Virus record (IMG/VR): IMGVR_UViG_3300030108_002446
Coordinates: 1-36,905 of that record
Direction: 5' to 3' (one strand)
DNA: 36,905 nucleotides
Origin: a virus
A model generated the notes under the pieces. That model was not told the DNA's origin. It saw nothing but the letters and a program-made list of their open reading frames with translations, and ran no database searches. How positions within the stretch are numbered: the stretch's first letter is position 1; every line of letters begins with the position of its first letter. Below are positions 23,924 to 33,623 of the stretch, piece by piece. Both the position numbers and the translations under genes were made by a program.

Positions 23924-25389
23924 TGGCAAGAAAATTATTTTCTATACGTGGATCTGAAATAACCGAAAGTGGCATATTTAAATCTACACATGCCCTGGAC
24001 GCACCATTATGGAGAGATGGTGTAAATGTCATATTTAAAAACGGTGGCGCACAAAAAATAGGTGGAAGTACACAACTAGCTTCACAAAGTGTGACATCAC
24101 CAGTTAGAGGTGCAGAAGCATATCAATTAAGTGATAATATACAAAGATTATTTTTTGGCACTACAGATAAATTATACATGTATGTACCTGGATCTGGCGT
24201 TACCCAGGAAGGCACTGGTTACAGTGGCAATGAACACGAAGGCGCTACAAGTATTGCAACAACTTGGTCGTTTACTTCATTTGGTGACATTGTTATAGCT
24301 ACTAATGGAACGTCAGCACCACAAATTTGGAAACTAACAACTGATGCTTTTGCAGCATTGTCTAGTGAAACAGGGGCAACAGGCGTACCAAGTACAGCAG
24401 AAATAGTTATGCGTATTAGAGGGCATATACTGTTTTTTAATACAAATGCTGGTGACAATACAGTGGCATTTAGTGACGTAGAAAATCCAGCTATATATAC
24501 AGCGTCAAGTACAAATGCTGCTGGATCTTTAGTTGTAAGAGATATGAATGGCGCAATAAAAGCAGCTGTGCCATTTAAAGATGGTGCGCTTGTTTTAGGC
24601 AAAGACCAGGCATTTATTGTAAAACATGTTGGATCACCATTCTTTTTTACATACAAACAAGTTACAACAGGAATAGGTGCTGTTTCAAAAGCAAGTGTAA
24701 TAGTTGTTAATAATATTGCATATGGTATGGGTCAAAGAGGTATATGGCAGTTTGATGGATTAAATTACAGATATATTGATACACCAGCATTACAAGAATT
24801 TATCCAGGCAAATTGGGAAGACAGTGAATTATCAAAAGTGTGCGCTACATATGATTTAGAAAATAAAACAATTTATTGGTTTATTCCTACATCTAACAAT
24901 GCAGAAAACAGCATAGGTGTTGTTTACAATGTTCAAAACGGTAGCTGGTCAAGAATAGATTTTGGACGCACTGCTGCTGTGCCTTATATGGGAGCATTTA
25001 AACATCCATATATGTTTGCTCATTCTAGTAGTACAGCAAGTCTTAGATCTCATAATACTGAAGTCAATGATAATGGATCTGCATTGACAGCAACACTTAC
25101 ATCTAAACCATTAGATTTTAATGAAGCTGGTGCATTTAAAAGCATTACATTTGTATCTTTGCAAATGAGAACACTTACAGGAACAGTCAATGTAAGATTG
25201 GGAACACAAAACAATTTAGATGACAGTGTTTCATTTTCGTCTTCTACTGCCCTGGATGATGGTTTTGAAAAAATAAATGTACGTCAAACTGGTCGTTTTA
25301 TAACATTAGAAGTATCAAGTTCAGCAACTGGCGCAAATTGGGCAATGACAGGATTTGATATGTATGGTGTACCAGCTGGGAGAATATGA
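23923..25389 (+). CDS. Tail tube/nozzle-like beta-propeller protein
   Basis: The 488-residue beta-rich protein resembles podovirus tail nozzle or P22 gp10-like proteins. It begins with WRDGVNVIFKNGGAQKIGG and has repeats of blade-like strands (GAEAYQLSDNIQRLFFGTTDKLYMY, FGDIVIATNGTSAPQIWKL, MRIRGHILFFNTN, GIWQFDGLNYRYID, GVVYNVQNGSWSRIDF). The family pattern of 'dispatch' of such blades and the place after adaptor and fibre-joining genes support a tail-tube role. The C-terminal part (RLGTQNNLDDSVSFSSST) is a separate beta-domain. Confidence 0.75.
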   Translation: MARKLFSIRGSEITESGIFKSTHALDAPLWRDGVNVIFKNGGAQKIGGSTQLASQSVTSPVRGAEAYQLSDNIQRLFFGTTDKLYMYVPGSGVTQEGTGYSGNEHEGATSIATTWSFTSFGDIVIATNGTSAPQIWKLTTDAFAALSSETGATGVPSTAEIVMRIRGHILFFNTNAGDNTVAFSDVENPAIYTASSTNAAGSLVVRDMNGAIKAAVPFKDGALVLGKDQAFIVKHVGSPFFFTYKQVTTGIGAVSKASVIVVNNIAYGMGQRGIWQFDGLNYRYIDTPALQEFIQANWEDSELSKVCATYDLENKTIYWFIPTSNNAENSIGVVYNVQNGSWSRIDFGRTAAVPYMGAFKHPYMFAHSSSTASLRSHNTEVNDNGSALTATLTSKPLDFNEAGAFKSITFVSLQMRTLTGTVNVRLGTQNNLDDSVSFSSSTALDDGFEKINVRQTGRFITLEVSSSATGANWAMTGFDMYGVPAGRI

Positions 25390-26924
25390 TGTCTTTACTT
25401 CCTCAACGTGGACAAGATGAAGAAGCAAACGAATATTTAGACAGAATATTACCAGAACTAAATGAAATATTAGAAAATTCATTATCTGGAACTGCATTTG
25501 TAAAAGATGGTAAAGTATTTGTTAAAGTAGTATCCCCACATAATGCTGCTGACAAAGACCTGGAATTAGGCAAAATGCTTACAAACGCTGCTAATATTGT
25601 AACAATAGACACTGAAAAGTTGGAAGACGCTGCAATTACAACAGCAAAATTAGCTAACGGTAGTTTAGATCTTACAAAATTTGCTAGTGATATAGAGCCA
25701 GTTCAAGTGGTGTCTAACTTGAATAGCATAAGTTCACCCTCTCAAGGGCAAGTTGCTTTTTTAACATCTGACAACAGTTTATACAGATACACTGGTGGCG
25801 CTTGGACAAAAGCTGTTCCAACATCTGATTTGACTGGTACAATAGGCAGCACTCAAATTGCTGACAATGCCGTTACATCAAATAAAATTGTATCAAACGC
25901 TATTACGGCAACTAAAATTTCTGACAATGCCATAACAGCTGGTAAAATAGCCTCAAATGCCGTTACGGCTGGTTCAATAGCCTCAAATGCTATTATCGCT
26001 GGTAAAATAGCTGCTGGTGCAATAGGCACTAATGAGTTAGCAGCAAATGCAATTACAAGCGCAAAACTGGCAACAAATGAATTAATTACATCGTCTGCAC
26101 AAATAGGCGATGCAACAATACTAACAGCTGCTATAGGTGACGCACAAATTACAAACGCAAAAGTTAATGATTTAGCTGCAAATAAAATAACTGCTGGAAC
26201 TTTAGCAGCTGATCGTATAGGTGCAAATAGTATTACTTCTGGTAAAATAGCAGCTGACGCAATAACCACTGACAAAATTGCAGCCAATGCAATTACAGCT
26301 AGTGAAATTGCTACAGATGCAGTGACAACTGATAAACTTGCAGCAAATAGTATTACAAGTGCAAAATTAGCTACTAGTAATCTTATAACTCAGTCAGCAC
26401 AAATAAATGATGGCATTATTACTAATGCTAAAATTAATGATTTAGACGCAAGCAAAATTAATGCTGGTATTATTAATTCAAGCAGAATAAACAGTGGCTC
26501 TATTGCAGCTGGTATAATTACTACTAATGGCATTGCATTAAATGCTGTTACGCAAGTATTTGTTATGGACACTGGTTTAGGAACTGGTGTACCAGCTTCA
26601 CTAAGTTGGTCACCAGCTGGCAACAGCAGCATCTATTACAATGCTTTTATAATTGCTGAATTTCAATTTACTGGCAGTACAAATTCTGGAGCGTCAAGTT
26701 CAATGAGTGTCATTACTACTGGTGGAAATATTCAAAATTGGACTAAAAATTTTGGAATTACAGGCATTACAGCAGCTAACAGTTTTACCTTGGTGACAGC
26801 TTTTGCAAATAATAATGCATTTTTAGGTTTGCAAGGTGGCTATACATACAGTACTGCATTTCAAGGTAATACAAACCTCGGAGCAATAAATGTTGAAGCA
26901 GTTGTTTTTATAAGGGCAAGGTAA
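25386..26924 (+). CDS. Tail fibre protein 4 with long repeat shaft
   Basis: This is a 512-residue fibre. The N-terminal ~120 residues probably anchor it; residues ~150-385 are a long series of imperfect units of about 10-17 residues such as NAITAGKIASNAVTAGSIAS and AADAITTDKIAANAITAS, which build a thin trimeric shaft. A C-terminal beta-domain (from ~385) may bind the receptor. It overlaps the nozzle-like gene by four bases (ATGA). The repeats are clear at DNA level too and cause long chance open frames on the opposite strand. A CCTGG site occurs only in the anchor part (25559). Confidence 0.85.
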   Translation: MMSLLPQRGQDEEANEYLDRILPELNEILENSLSGTAFVKDGKVFVKVVSPHNAADKDLELGKMLTNAANIVTIDTEKLEDAAITTAKLANGSLDLTKFASDIEPVQVVSNLNSISSPSQGQVAFLTSDNSLYRYTGGAWTKAVPTSDLTGTIGSTQIADNAVTSNKIVSNAITATKISDNAITAGKIASNAVTAGSIASNAIIAGKIAAGAIGTNELAANAITSAKLATNELITSSAQIGDATILTAAIGDAQITNAKVNDLAANKITAGTLAADRIGANSITSGKIAADAITTDKIAANAITASEIATDAVTTDKLAANSITSAKLATSNLITQSAQINDGIITNAKINDLDASKINAGIINSSRINSGSIAAGIITTNGIALNAVTQVFVMDTGLGTGVPASLSWSPAGNSSIYYNAFIIAEFQFTGSTNSGASSSMSVITTGGNIQNWTKNFGITGITAANSFTLVTAFANNNAFLGLQGGYTYSTAFQGNTNLGAINVEAVVFIRAR

Positions 26925-27298
26925 TGGCAGATCTTGTACAAAGATATTATTATGACACTGACGGTAATGTTATACGCAGAGATTTAACAAATGTTTTAAA
27001 TAGCGACTATCCTAATTTTGTCATTGATGAAAATACATACGACATAAAAACAATTAAAGTTGTTGATGGAAAGATTGTAAATAAAACAGACGATGACATT
27101 AAAAATGATAAGGAAACTGCTTACAATAATTTGACTTGGCAACAAAAAAGACTAAGCAAATATCCAGGAATAAACGATCAAATAGATGCAATTTATAAAG
27201 GATTTATGGCAATAAAAGAAACAATAACATTACCACAAGAGACACTTAATTGGATTGCTGAGTGCGAAAAAGTCAAAAAAGATATACCGAAAGAGTAA
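26924..27298 (+). CDS. Unknown 124-aa protein, fibre-associated
   Basis: It reads RYYYDTDGNVIRRDLTN ... YDIKTIKVVDGKIVNKTDDDIKNDKE, then a helical C-terminal half. The layout (short beta part, then helices with an NLTWQQKRLSKYP segment) resembles small fibre-assembly proteins, but no secure match is known. It starts by TAATG overlap with the fibre gene and overlaps the next gene by 37 bases. Confidence 0.65.
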   Translation: MADLVQRYYYDTDGNVIRRDLTNVLNSDYPNFVIDENTYDIKTIKVVDGKIVNKTDDDIKNDKETAYNNLTWQQKRLSKYPGINDQIDAIYKGFMAIKETITLPQETLNWIAECEKVKKDIPKE

Positions 27299-27660
27299 AA
27301 CCAAAATCTAATGCAGATGATTGGATTAGATTAGAAAAATATATTGAAGATAGCCTTAATACTGGTGTAAGACTTTACAGTGTTGCAGATATTTACAAAG
27401 CAATTAGTAAAGGAGAGATGCAATTTTGGTCTGGTAAAAATTGTGTAATTATTACAAGCATACTAATATATCCACAATGCAAAATATTAGACATAGTTGT
27501 CGGTGGTGGTGATTTAAAAGAATTATTAAAATTTAAAAAAATTATAACAGCTTACGCTAAACAAAATAAATGCAAATATCTTAGCACTGGTGGTAGGCGA
27601 GGGTGGCAAAGAATACTAAATAATGATAAACAAATTGTAACCGTTTTTAAGGAGATATAA
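27262..27660 (+). CDS. Acetyltransferase-like phage protein (T7 gp13-like position)
   Basis: The 132-residue protein contains an alpha/beta segment IITSILIYPQCKILDIVVGGGDLKELLKFKKIITAYAKQNKCKYLSTGGRRGWQRIL, residues ~63-118, of the degenerate GNAT type seen in T7 gp13-like proteins and many podoviruses, where an RRGW motif is common. It probably assists virion assembly before the ejection proteins rather than acetylating. It starts at GTG 27262 inside the preceding gene; no ATG exists until residue 53. Its final codons KEI-stop carry the AAGGAGATATAA ribosome site of the next gene. Confidence 0.6.
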   Translation: MRKSQKRYTERVKPKSNADDWIRLEKYIEDSLNTGVRLYSVADIYKAISKGEMQFWSGKNCVIITSILIYPQCKILDIVVGGGDLKELLKFKKIITAYAKQNKCKYLSTGGRRGWQRILNNDKQIVTVFKEI

Positions 27661-28473
27661 ATGGGCAGTAAACAAAAAACAGCAACACAAACATCAACAA
27701 CTGATATTCCAGATTGGATGAAAACTGGTTATGTTGTTCCAGCATTAGACAAAGCAAAAGGTATGCTTGATGATAAGTTTGTTTCATACACAGATGATAG
27801 ATTTGCAGATAAATCTGATTACACTAAAGATGCAATGACCAAAATATCTGGTATGACAGATATGTCATTAAAAGATAGATCTGATTACATGAACCCATTT
27901 ACTGGTGATGTAATAGATGCCAGTAATAAAATTATTAAAGATGAAACACAATCTTTGAATACAGATCTACTAGGTCGTAGTTATGATTTAGGTGCAGATA
28001 CTAACACAAGAGTTGGTGTTGCCCAGGGAGAACTAGCTAGTTCAGCAGCAGAAGCTATTGCAGATAATACAAGAAAATTAAAATTAGCTGGTTATCAACA
28101 AGCTGGTCAAGATATGTTGCAAGATTTTAATTTAGGTGTTTCACAAGCTGATAATTTATATAAAGCTGGTGCAGTTGATCAATCGTTTGACCAGCAACAA
28201 AAAGATTTTGATTATAGTCAATTTTTAGGTGAACAAGGGCAAGAAGCAAAAAATCTAAATCAATTACTTGCAGCAATAGCTGGTGTGCCACAGACTTCAG
28301 TAACAACATCACAAGTGCCTTATACAACAAATCCTCTAGCTACTGCTGTAGGTATAGGCAGTAAAATTATGATGCCACAAGCTGGGTTTATGGCTGGTGT
28401 TCCAGGCGCTGGATTTTCACCGTTTGGTTTAGGAACTGGTGGCACTGGTGGTTTTTTTAGAGGTCTTTTTTAA
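27661..28473 (+). CDS. Internal/ejection protein A (T7 gp14-like)
   Basis: The 270-residue protein is probably packaged in the head and injected early to form a channel. Residues ~60-220 are helical and Gln/Ala-rich (LASSAAEAIADNTRKLKLAGYQQAGQDML); the C-terminus is glycine/phenylalanine-rich and hydrophobic (MAGVPGAGFSPFGLGTGGTGGFFRGLF, residues ~244-270), as in small podovirus ejection proteins. It has the strongest ribosome site in the genome, AAGGAGATATAAATG, similar to that of T7 gene 10. Confidence 0.7.
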   Translation: MGSKQKTATQTSTTDIPDWMKTGYVVPALDKAKGMLDDKFVSYTDDRFADKSDYTKDAMTKISGMTDMSLKDRSDYMNPFTGDVIDASNKIIKDETQSLNTDLLGRSYDLGADTNTRVGVAQGELASSAAEAIADNTRKLKLAGYQQAGQDMLQDFNLGVSQADNLYKAGAVDQSFDQQQKDFDYSQFLGEQGQEAKNLNQLLAAIAGVPQTSVTTSQVPYTTNPLATAVGIGSKIMMPQAGFMAGVPGAGFSPFGLGTGGTGGFFRGLF

Positions 28474-28485
28474 TAGGTATAAATT

Positions 28486-30150
28486 ATGAACATATTAGAC
28501 GTAGCAACACAACCATCTAGCACATCAAAAAGATTTGAAAATTTAAGACGCTATAATGCCCTTCACTCTTTAGGTGATATGCTTATAGCGTATGGCGCAC
28601 CTACTAAACTTGGTGAAAATAATTTAAATGCTTTTATGCAAATTAGTGAAGCTGCCAATAAAAGAAATCAAAATATTATGCAGCAAGAGCAGCAGTTTAA
28701 CCAGGCATCGTCATTACTGCCATTAGTAGAACAATACGCTACTTCATTAAATTTAACGCCAGAACGTGTTGCACAAATAAAAGCAAATCCAGTAGCTAAT
28801 ATGCCTTTTCTACAAGCATTACAAACTAACAATATGAGTACGGCATTTGCTAAAACCAAGGCAACTAACAACAACTTAGCGTCACTTCAATTAGCAAAAG
28901 CAATGGGTATGCCTATGCTACAAGATAAATCTGACGAGCAATTACAGGCATTGAGTTCTAATATTCAACTGCAACCATTTTTACAAACTTTTATCCAAGA
29001 AAAAGCTAAAAGAGGATTTCCAAGTATTCAAGTTATGCAATTAAATAATGGTCAACTTGCTGTATTTGATAAAAACAATATTGGATTTAATAAAGACGGT
29101 TCACTTAATAAAGCTAATATTACAATTTTAGGTGACAAAAAACAAAATACAATGAATGTTACTGTACCTTCTTTTAATCAAGAAAAAAATATTTGGGAGC
29201 AAAAAACAGTTATACTTGATAAAAATAAACCAGACAAAACAAATTCATATGGATTTGCAGTTGTTGGAGAAACACCAGCAAGACCCATGTTTGCAGAAAA
29301 AACTTCAGATACACAAAAAATACAGGACGCATTAGAAACATTACAAGTACCTGGCGCAGATAAAAATAGTGCAGAATATAAAGCAGCAAAGATGTTTTTA
29401 GATAAGTATGCTAACCAGGGTAAAATGTCATTAGAAATAGGTGAAGACGGTTCTATAAAATTTACACAAGGTATGCCTGGCGATAGTGGTTTATCAACTA
29501 AAATGGCTAATGATATTGACGATCAAATATTAACACTTGGTGAAGATCTTTTAAAATTAGATAATATTTTTAGAAATTTTGATCCATCCTTTTTAACTTT
29601 AGGTGGCAGATTTGACCGAGCAAGACTTACTTTTAAAGATCTATTAGCTGGAGCAATACCAGGAATAGACGCTTTAGATGAAACAGAAAAAAGTAGGTTA
29701 TCTGATCAAACGAATTTCTTTGCAGACGTAGCAGAACGATTTAATCAAATACTTTTAAAAATGTCTGGTGCAGCTGTTATGGAAGGTGAATTTAAAAGAC
29801 AAGCTGAAGCAAATCCAAACAAAAAAGATACTCCAACTGTTTTCATTTCTAAAGTCAAACGTCAAATGCAATTTATTATTGGCGCATTAGGACGATTGGA
29901 TAAGTTAAAAAAACAAGGCATATCTGGTGATATGTTTATGCAAGAATTAAAGAAAAATGGTTCTAGCATTTTAGGTGAAACTATAGAAAGTGGTGATGAA
30001 CATGTTGCCAAATTGATAACAGATAGAGCAGCTGAAATTATACAAGAAAATGAAAATTACGAACAGCCTCAAGCAATTAATTTAGCTGTTAGAGAAGTGT
30101 TTCAAGAATTAAACATACCACTTAGTTTTTTAAAATTTTACCGTAATTAA
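28486..30150 (+). CDS. Internal/ejection protein B
   Basis: The 554-residue protein is long and helical with many Gln and Asn (NIMQQEQQFNQASSLLPLVEQYATSLN) and no membrane segment, like T7 gp15-type internal virion proteins. No lysozyme or transglycosylase motif is visible. AGGT lies upstream of the start. Assignment rests mainly on size, composition and place between two other ejection-protein candidates. Confidence 0.6.
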   Translation: MNILDVATQPSSTSKRFENLRRYNALHSLGDMLIAYGAPTKLGENNLNAFMQISEAANKRNQNIMQQEQQFNQASSLLPLVEQYATSLNLTPERVAQIKANPVANMPFLQALQTNNMSTAFAKTKATNNNLASLQLAKAMGMPMLQDKSDEQLQALSSNIQLQPFLQTFIQEKAKRGFPSIQVMQLNNGQLAVFDKNNIGFNKDGSLNKANITILGDKKQNTMNVTVPSFNQEKNIWEQKTVILDKNKPDKTNSYGFAVVGETPARPMFAEKTSDTQKIQDALETLQVPGADKNSAEYKAAKMFLDKYANQGKMSLEIGEDGSIKFTQGMPGDSGLSTKMANDIDDQILTLGEDLLKLDNIFRNFDPSFLTLGGRFDRARLTFKDLLAGAIPGIDALDETEKSRLSDQTNFFADVAERFNQILLKMSGAAVMEGEFKRQAEANPNKKDTPTVFISKVKRQMQFIIGALGRLDKLKKQGISGDMFMQELKKNGSSILGETIESGDEHVAKLITDRAAEIIQENENYEQPQAINLAVREVFQELNIPLSFLKFYRN

Positions 30151-30161
30151 TAGGATTTAAA

Positions 30162-32639
30162 ATGACCTTAGATGAATTATTAGAACAAGCAGCACAAGCA
30201 CAGGACAACAATACACAAATAAATGCAGCTGGTGGTGATTTAGGAAATTTACTTAGTGTTGCTGCTGGTGCTGATAACACTAGTAACGCAAACATCGCAG
30301 AAGTGCCAGAAGGCACAACTATTAATACTGGGTTTCAATCAGCTATGGGTATGGGATCAAGAATGGCTGGATCTTTTGCATCTGATATGGGCGAAAGAAT
30401 AAGAATATTATCCAGGTTTAGTGGCATACCAGTAGAAGATTTCTTTTTAGATCCTAATGGTAAATTAGTTTATAGAACAATAAAAAATGGTGTAGAAACA
30501 TACAGCCAGGTAGACCCAGGCGCATTAAATTCTTTAGCAACAGTTGCAAAAAATACAGCACTGTCAATGGCACAATCTAATATTGCAGCTTCGCCTACAG
30601 ATAAAAACTTAGAACTAAGCAACACGTTTAATAAAGAATTAGCAGACACTAAAATTACAGTTGATGATTTATCAGCAATAGGGTCTGGAGCATTATCAGA
30701 ACTGCCAGCGTCAATACCAGAAATGTTAACCACTGGTGGCGTTGCAGCTGCTCCATTCACTGGTGGAGCAAGTATAATACCTGGTGCAATGGCTGGCGCA
30801 GTTGGTGAAGTAGGTAGGCAAACTATTGGTAATTTTTTAGATCCTAGACCAGGTGCAAATATTGACATGGGTCAAGTTGCTATGGCTGCTGCTATTCCTG
30901 GAACAATAGAAGGTGTTAGTGCTGGCGCAACTGCGATTAAAAATAAAGTTATGGGTCAATCACCACCACCTGGAGTTATTAATGCATCAGATTTTGGTAA
31001 AATAAAAAAAGGTGTAAATGATCAAAGTCTTAATGATTTTATTACTATGGCACGAGATGAATTTGGTATTGATCTGTCACTCCCTCAAGCGTCTGGTCTT
31101 AGTTCATTGCAAAAATTAGAACGTAAAGTAAGGCGTAATCCAGAAGCTGGTAATATATATGATGAATTTTTATTTGGAGATGTTTCACCTTTAACTGACC
31201 AAGTTATACAAATGGGTGGTCAATACAAACAAGTAAAAGAAGCTATTGAAAATATTTTATTACCTACAATAAATCGTAAACCTGGAAGTTTAGACGCACA
31301 GGCAGTTATTGGAACAGCAATAGACGCATCAAGTCAAATAAAACAAAAATTTGTTAATTTAAGATCAAAAATATTTGATAAATTTTACGCTAAAGCACGT
31401 ATTGAAACGCCACAACTATCATTTAATGTTGCACGTAATGCTTGGAGATCTGTCGAACAAATAATTAAAGAAACATCTGGAACTCCCCAAGGCAAAGTTA
31501 TACAGCAATTTGCAAATCAATTATACAAAGTTAAAATGAAAGACGGTAAAGTTGTTCCAAAACTTACAAGTGACGGTAAGCCTGTACTTGATGGTGCTGG
31601 TCAACCAATACCACAAATGGAATTTAGAACTGACATAGCAAACCTTAATGAAATTAAAAAAGCATTAGATGGTTACATACAGAAAATTGATGACGATGCG
31701 CCAGGCGCAGATAAAACAGCAAGATATGCTTTAAATGTTTTAAGAAGTGCATTAGTAAATGGAATGAAAAACGAAAGTCCTAATTACGCTAAAGCACTTA
31801 AATCATATGAAAACTTTACTAAAAAGTATATGGATCCATTTGATAATTCTGTTGCTGGAATAATAGGAAGTTTAGGTAAAGATAAAAGTAATGCAGTTAA
31901 TGCATTAGGTAGAATTTTTTCTAGCAACCAGGTTACACCAGATGCCTTAATGAGATCATTTGAATATTTTAAACAATTACCTGGTGGCGCAGAAATATTT
32001 AGAGATGCACAACGTGTATATATAGAGCAGCAGTTTAAAAACATTGTTGAAAAAGTTTCTAATACACAAGCAGCTGATATGTCAGCAAATCTAGCACAAC
32101 GTGTATACGGTCAATTTTTTACACCAGAAAATTTAAAAATATTAGCTGTCACTATGGACAATCCAAAAGACATAGTAAATATACAAAAAATGGGCAAAGT
32201 AATGTTTGCTATAAGAAACACTTTAAGAGAAGGATCGCCAACAGCAACAGATATAAAAGATGCAGATGTTTTATCTACAGGCGCTAAAGCTGCTCAGATT
32301 GCAGCAGATGTTGACGTTACAAAACCAGCATCATTAATTGGAGCATCACGACAAAAGTTAGACGATATATTGTATGGCAGAGCATACGAACAATTAGCAA
32401 AAATATTTACATCAAAAGACGCATTAAAAAGATTAGAAGCGCTTAAAGAATTAGATCCTAAAGGGAAAACTGCCAGGGCAATAGTAATAGCTGTATTAAA
32501 CGCAGCTATTGATGGTGAATATGATAGCGTTGAAGGTTTAGATATTGAAGATTTACCACCTACACTAAAAGCAAAAATTGGTAATCTTCAGTGGCAAAAA
32601 AATAACTTATTTAGAAATCCTACAAATATAATTCAATGA
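30162..32639 (+). CDS. Internal/ejection protein C (largest virion protein)
   Basis: The 825-residue protein is the longest product in the window and takes the place of T7 gp16. Alanine/glycine-rich, weakly hydrophobic stretches (residues ~180-265, e.g. TTGGVAAAPFTGGASIIPGAMAGAVGEVG, and DMGQVAMAAAIPGTIEGVSAGA) could insert into membranes. The rest is helical and charged. No soluble lytic transglycosylase motif could be found, unlike T7 gp16. AGGA precedes the start. It overlaps the next gene by four bases (ATGA). Confidence 0.65.
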   Translation: MTLDELLEQAAQAQDNNTQINAAGGDLGNLLSVAAGADNTSNANIAEVPEGTTINTGFQSAMGMGSRMAGSFASDMGERIRILSRFSGIPVEDFFLDPNGKLVYRTIKNGVETYSQVDPGALNSLATVAKNTALSMAQSNIAASPTDKNLELSNTFNKELADTKITVDDLSAIGSGALSELPASIPEMLTTGGVAAAPFTGGASIIPGAMAGAVGEVGRQTIGNFLDPRPGANIDMGQVAMAAAIPGTIEGVSAGATAIKNKVMGQSPPPGVINASDFGKIKKGVNDQSLNDFITMARDEFGIDLSLPQASGLSSLQKLERKVRRNPEAGNIYDEFLFGDVSPLTDQVIQMGGQYKQVKEAIENILLPTINRKPGSLDAQAVIGTAIDASSQIKQKFVNLRSKIFDKFYAKARIETPQLSFNVARNAWRSVEQIIKETSGTPQGKVIQQFANQLYKVKMKDGKVVPKLTSDGKPVLDGAGQPIPQMEFRTDIANLNEIKKALDGYIQKIDDDAPGADKTARYALNVLRSALVNGMKNESPNYAKALKSYENFTKKYMDPFDNSVAGIIGSLGKDKSNAVNALGRIFSSNQVTPDALMRSFEYFKQLPGGAEIFRDAQRVYIEQQFKNIVEKVSNTQAADMSANLAQRVYGQFFTPENLKILAVTMDNPKDIVNIQKMGKVMFAIRNTLREGSPTATDIKDADVLSTGAKAAQIAADVDVTKPASLIGASRQKLDDILYGRAYEQLAKIFTSKDALKRLEALKELDPKGKTARAIVIAVLNAAIDGEYDSVEGLDIEDLPPTLKAKIGNLQWQKNNLFRNPTNIIQ

Positions 32640-32842
32640 CAGTATCAGAAAAAGTAGCCGTTTTAGAAAGTCGCATGACAGCGCTAGAAAAACGCATAGA
32701 CAACATGGATAAAAAATTAGATCAACTAATACAAGCTGCATACATGGGTAAAGGTGCATGGTGGATGTTACTAAGAGTAGGTGCAGTTTTTGTATTAGCG
32801 TCTGGATTGGTAGCCTGGTTAGTAGATAAGCTACTAAAATAA
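32636..32842 (+). CDS. Holin-like protein: coiled coil plus one membrane helix
   Basis: The 68-residue protein has an N-terminal heptad coiled coil (EKVAVLESRMTALEKRIDNMDKKLDQLIQ, residues ~5-33), then one membrane span (WMLLRVGAVFVLASGLVAWLVDKLL, ~43-67). This is the plan of small phage holin or spanin-like membrane proteins (haemolysin XhlA type). It begins the lysis/membrane gene group and is coupled on both sides (ATGA, TAATG). Confidence 0.7.
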   Translation: MTVSEKVAVLESRMTALEKRIDNMDKKLDQLIQAAYMGKGAWWMLLRVGAVFVLASGLVAWLVDKLLK

Positions 32843-33330
32843 TGATAGATCCAATTACGTTAGGTGCTGCTGTAAGTACAGCCACAACTGCCTATTCACA
32901 AATAAAAAAATTAATACAAACAGGGCGTGAGATAGAAGAACTATCTGATACTGTTGGAAAATGGATGAGTGCAGTATCTGACATAGATAACATTAATAAA
33001 AGTTCTAATAATCCATCTACATTTGATAGATTGTTTAATGGATCTGTCGAAGAAGTAGCTATGAAAAGCTACAGCGCAAAAATAAAAATACAAAAGCAAA
33101 GAGAAGAACTTAAAAACTGGATTGTAGGTCATTATGGTTTAGCTGGCTGGGAAAATTTATTAAAAGAAGAAGGACGTATAAGAAAAGCCAGGCAAGAAGC
33201 TATCTATGCTAGAGAAGAGCAAAAAAGAAAAATGCGTGACTATACGATTATAGGTATTGCTATGCTTATAGGTTGTGCCTGTATTTTTTGGGGGATTTGG
33301 TTTGTGTCTGTGGCAGTTACGACAAGATAA
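32842..33330 (+). CDS. Virion-associated protein with C-terminal membrane helix
   Basis: The 162-residue protein begins MIDPITLGAAVSTATTAYSQIKKLIQTGREIEELSD, a pattern seen in small structural proteins of marine T4-like and T7-like phages. It then has a charged helical region and ends in a membrane span (IIGIAMLIGCACIFWGIWFVSVAV, residues ~136-159). A link to tail-tip, lysis or ejection is possible; the sequence does not decide. Confidence 0.65.
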   Translation: MIDPITLGAAVSTATTAYSQIKKLIQTGREIEELSDTVGKWMSAVSDIDNINKSSNNPSTFDRLFNGSVEEVAMKSYSAKIKIQKQREELKNWIVGHYGLAGWENLLKEEGRIRKARQEAIYAREEQKRKMRDYTIIGIAMLIGCACIFWGIWFVSVAVTTR

Positions 33331-33623
33331 TGCTTTATAATTTAATATATTATTTACTTTTATTTATATGTGTATTTTCTATTTTAGCTATAGTTGTTTT
33401 AGCAAGAGATAAAGAACATACAACTTGCAGATTAGCTAAACAGTTATTAGAAGACAAAACAAGGATATGTGTTTACGTTGGCGCAAATTATACACAATGG
33501 AATGAATATGTTCCTATCGGTGCTGGTGAGTGTCCTAGAGAAATAAAATGTAAATACAGACCAAATGAAAAACCATTTACATTAAAAAATGTAATAAAAA
33601 GTATTAAGGACAGTTTTAAATGA
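33330..33623 (+). CDS. Membrane-anchored Cys-containing protein (97 aa)
   Basis: I chose ATG 33330, which overlaps the previous TAA (TAATG). Residues 2-25 form a hydrophobic signal anchor (YNLIYYLLLFICVFSILAIVVLA); the rest is polar and probably periplasmic, with four cysteines (TTCRLA, TRICVYV, GECPRE, IKCKYR) that could make two disulphides. Topology fits a small outer-compartment protein of the lysis region, perhaps spanin-like or an exclusion factor. No family is recognised. Confidence 0.65.
   Translation: MLYNLIYYLLLFICVFSILAIVVLARDKEHTTCRLAKQLLEDKTRICVYVGANYTQWNEYVPIGAGECPREIKCKYRPNEKPFTLKNVIKSIKDSFK

Noticed and set aside
25853-26287. Long antisense frame in fibre gene 4
   Set aside because: It comes from the repeated codon pattern of the fibre shaft; the product is repetitive Ala/Val/Ile without features.
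30470-30868. 132-aa antisense frame inside the largest ejection protein
   Set aside because: It lies wholly within a long, well-formed gene on the other strand and has only composition-driven hydrophobic stretches.
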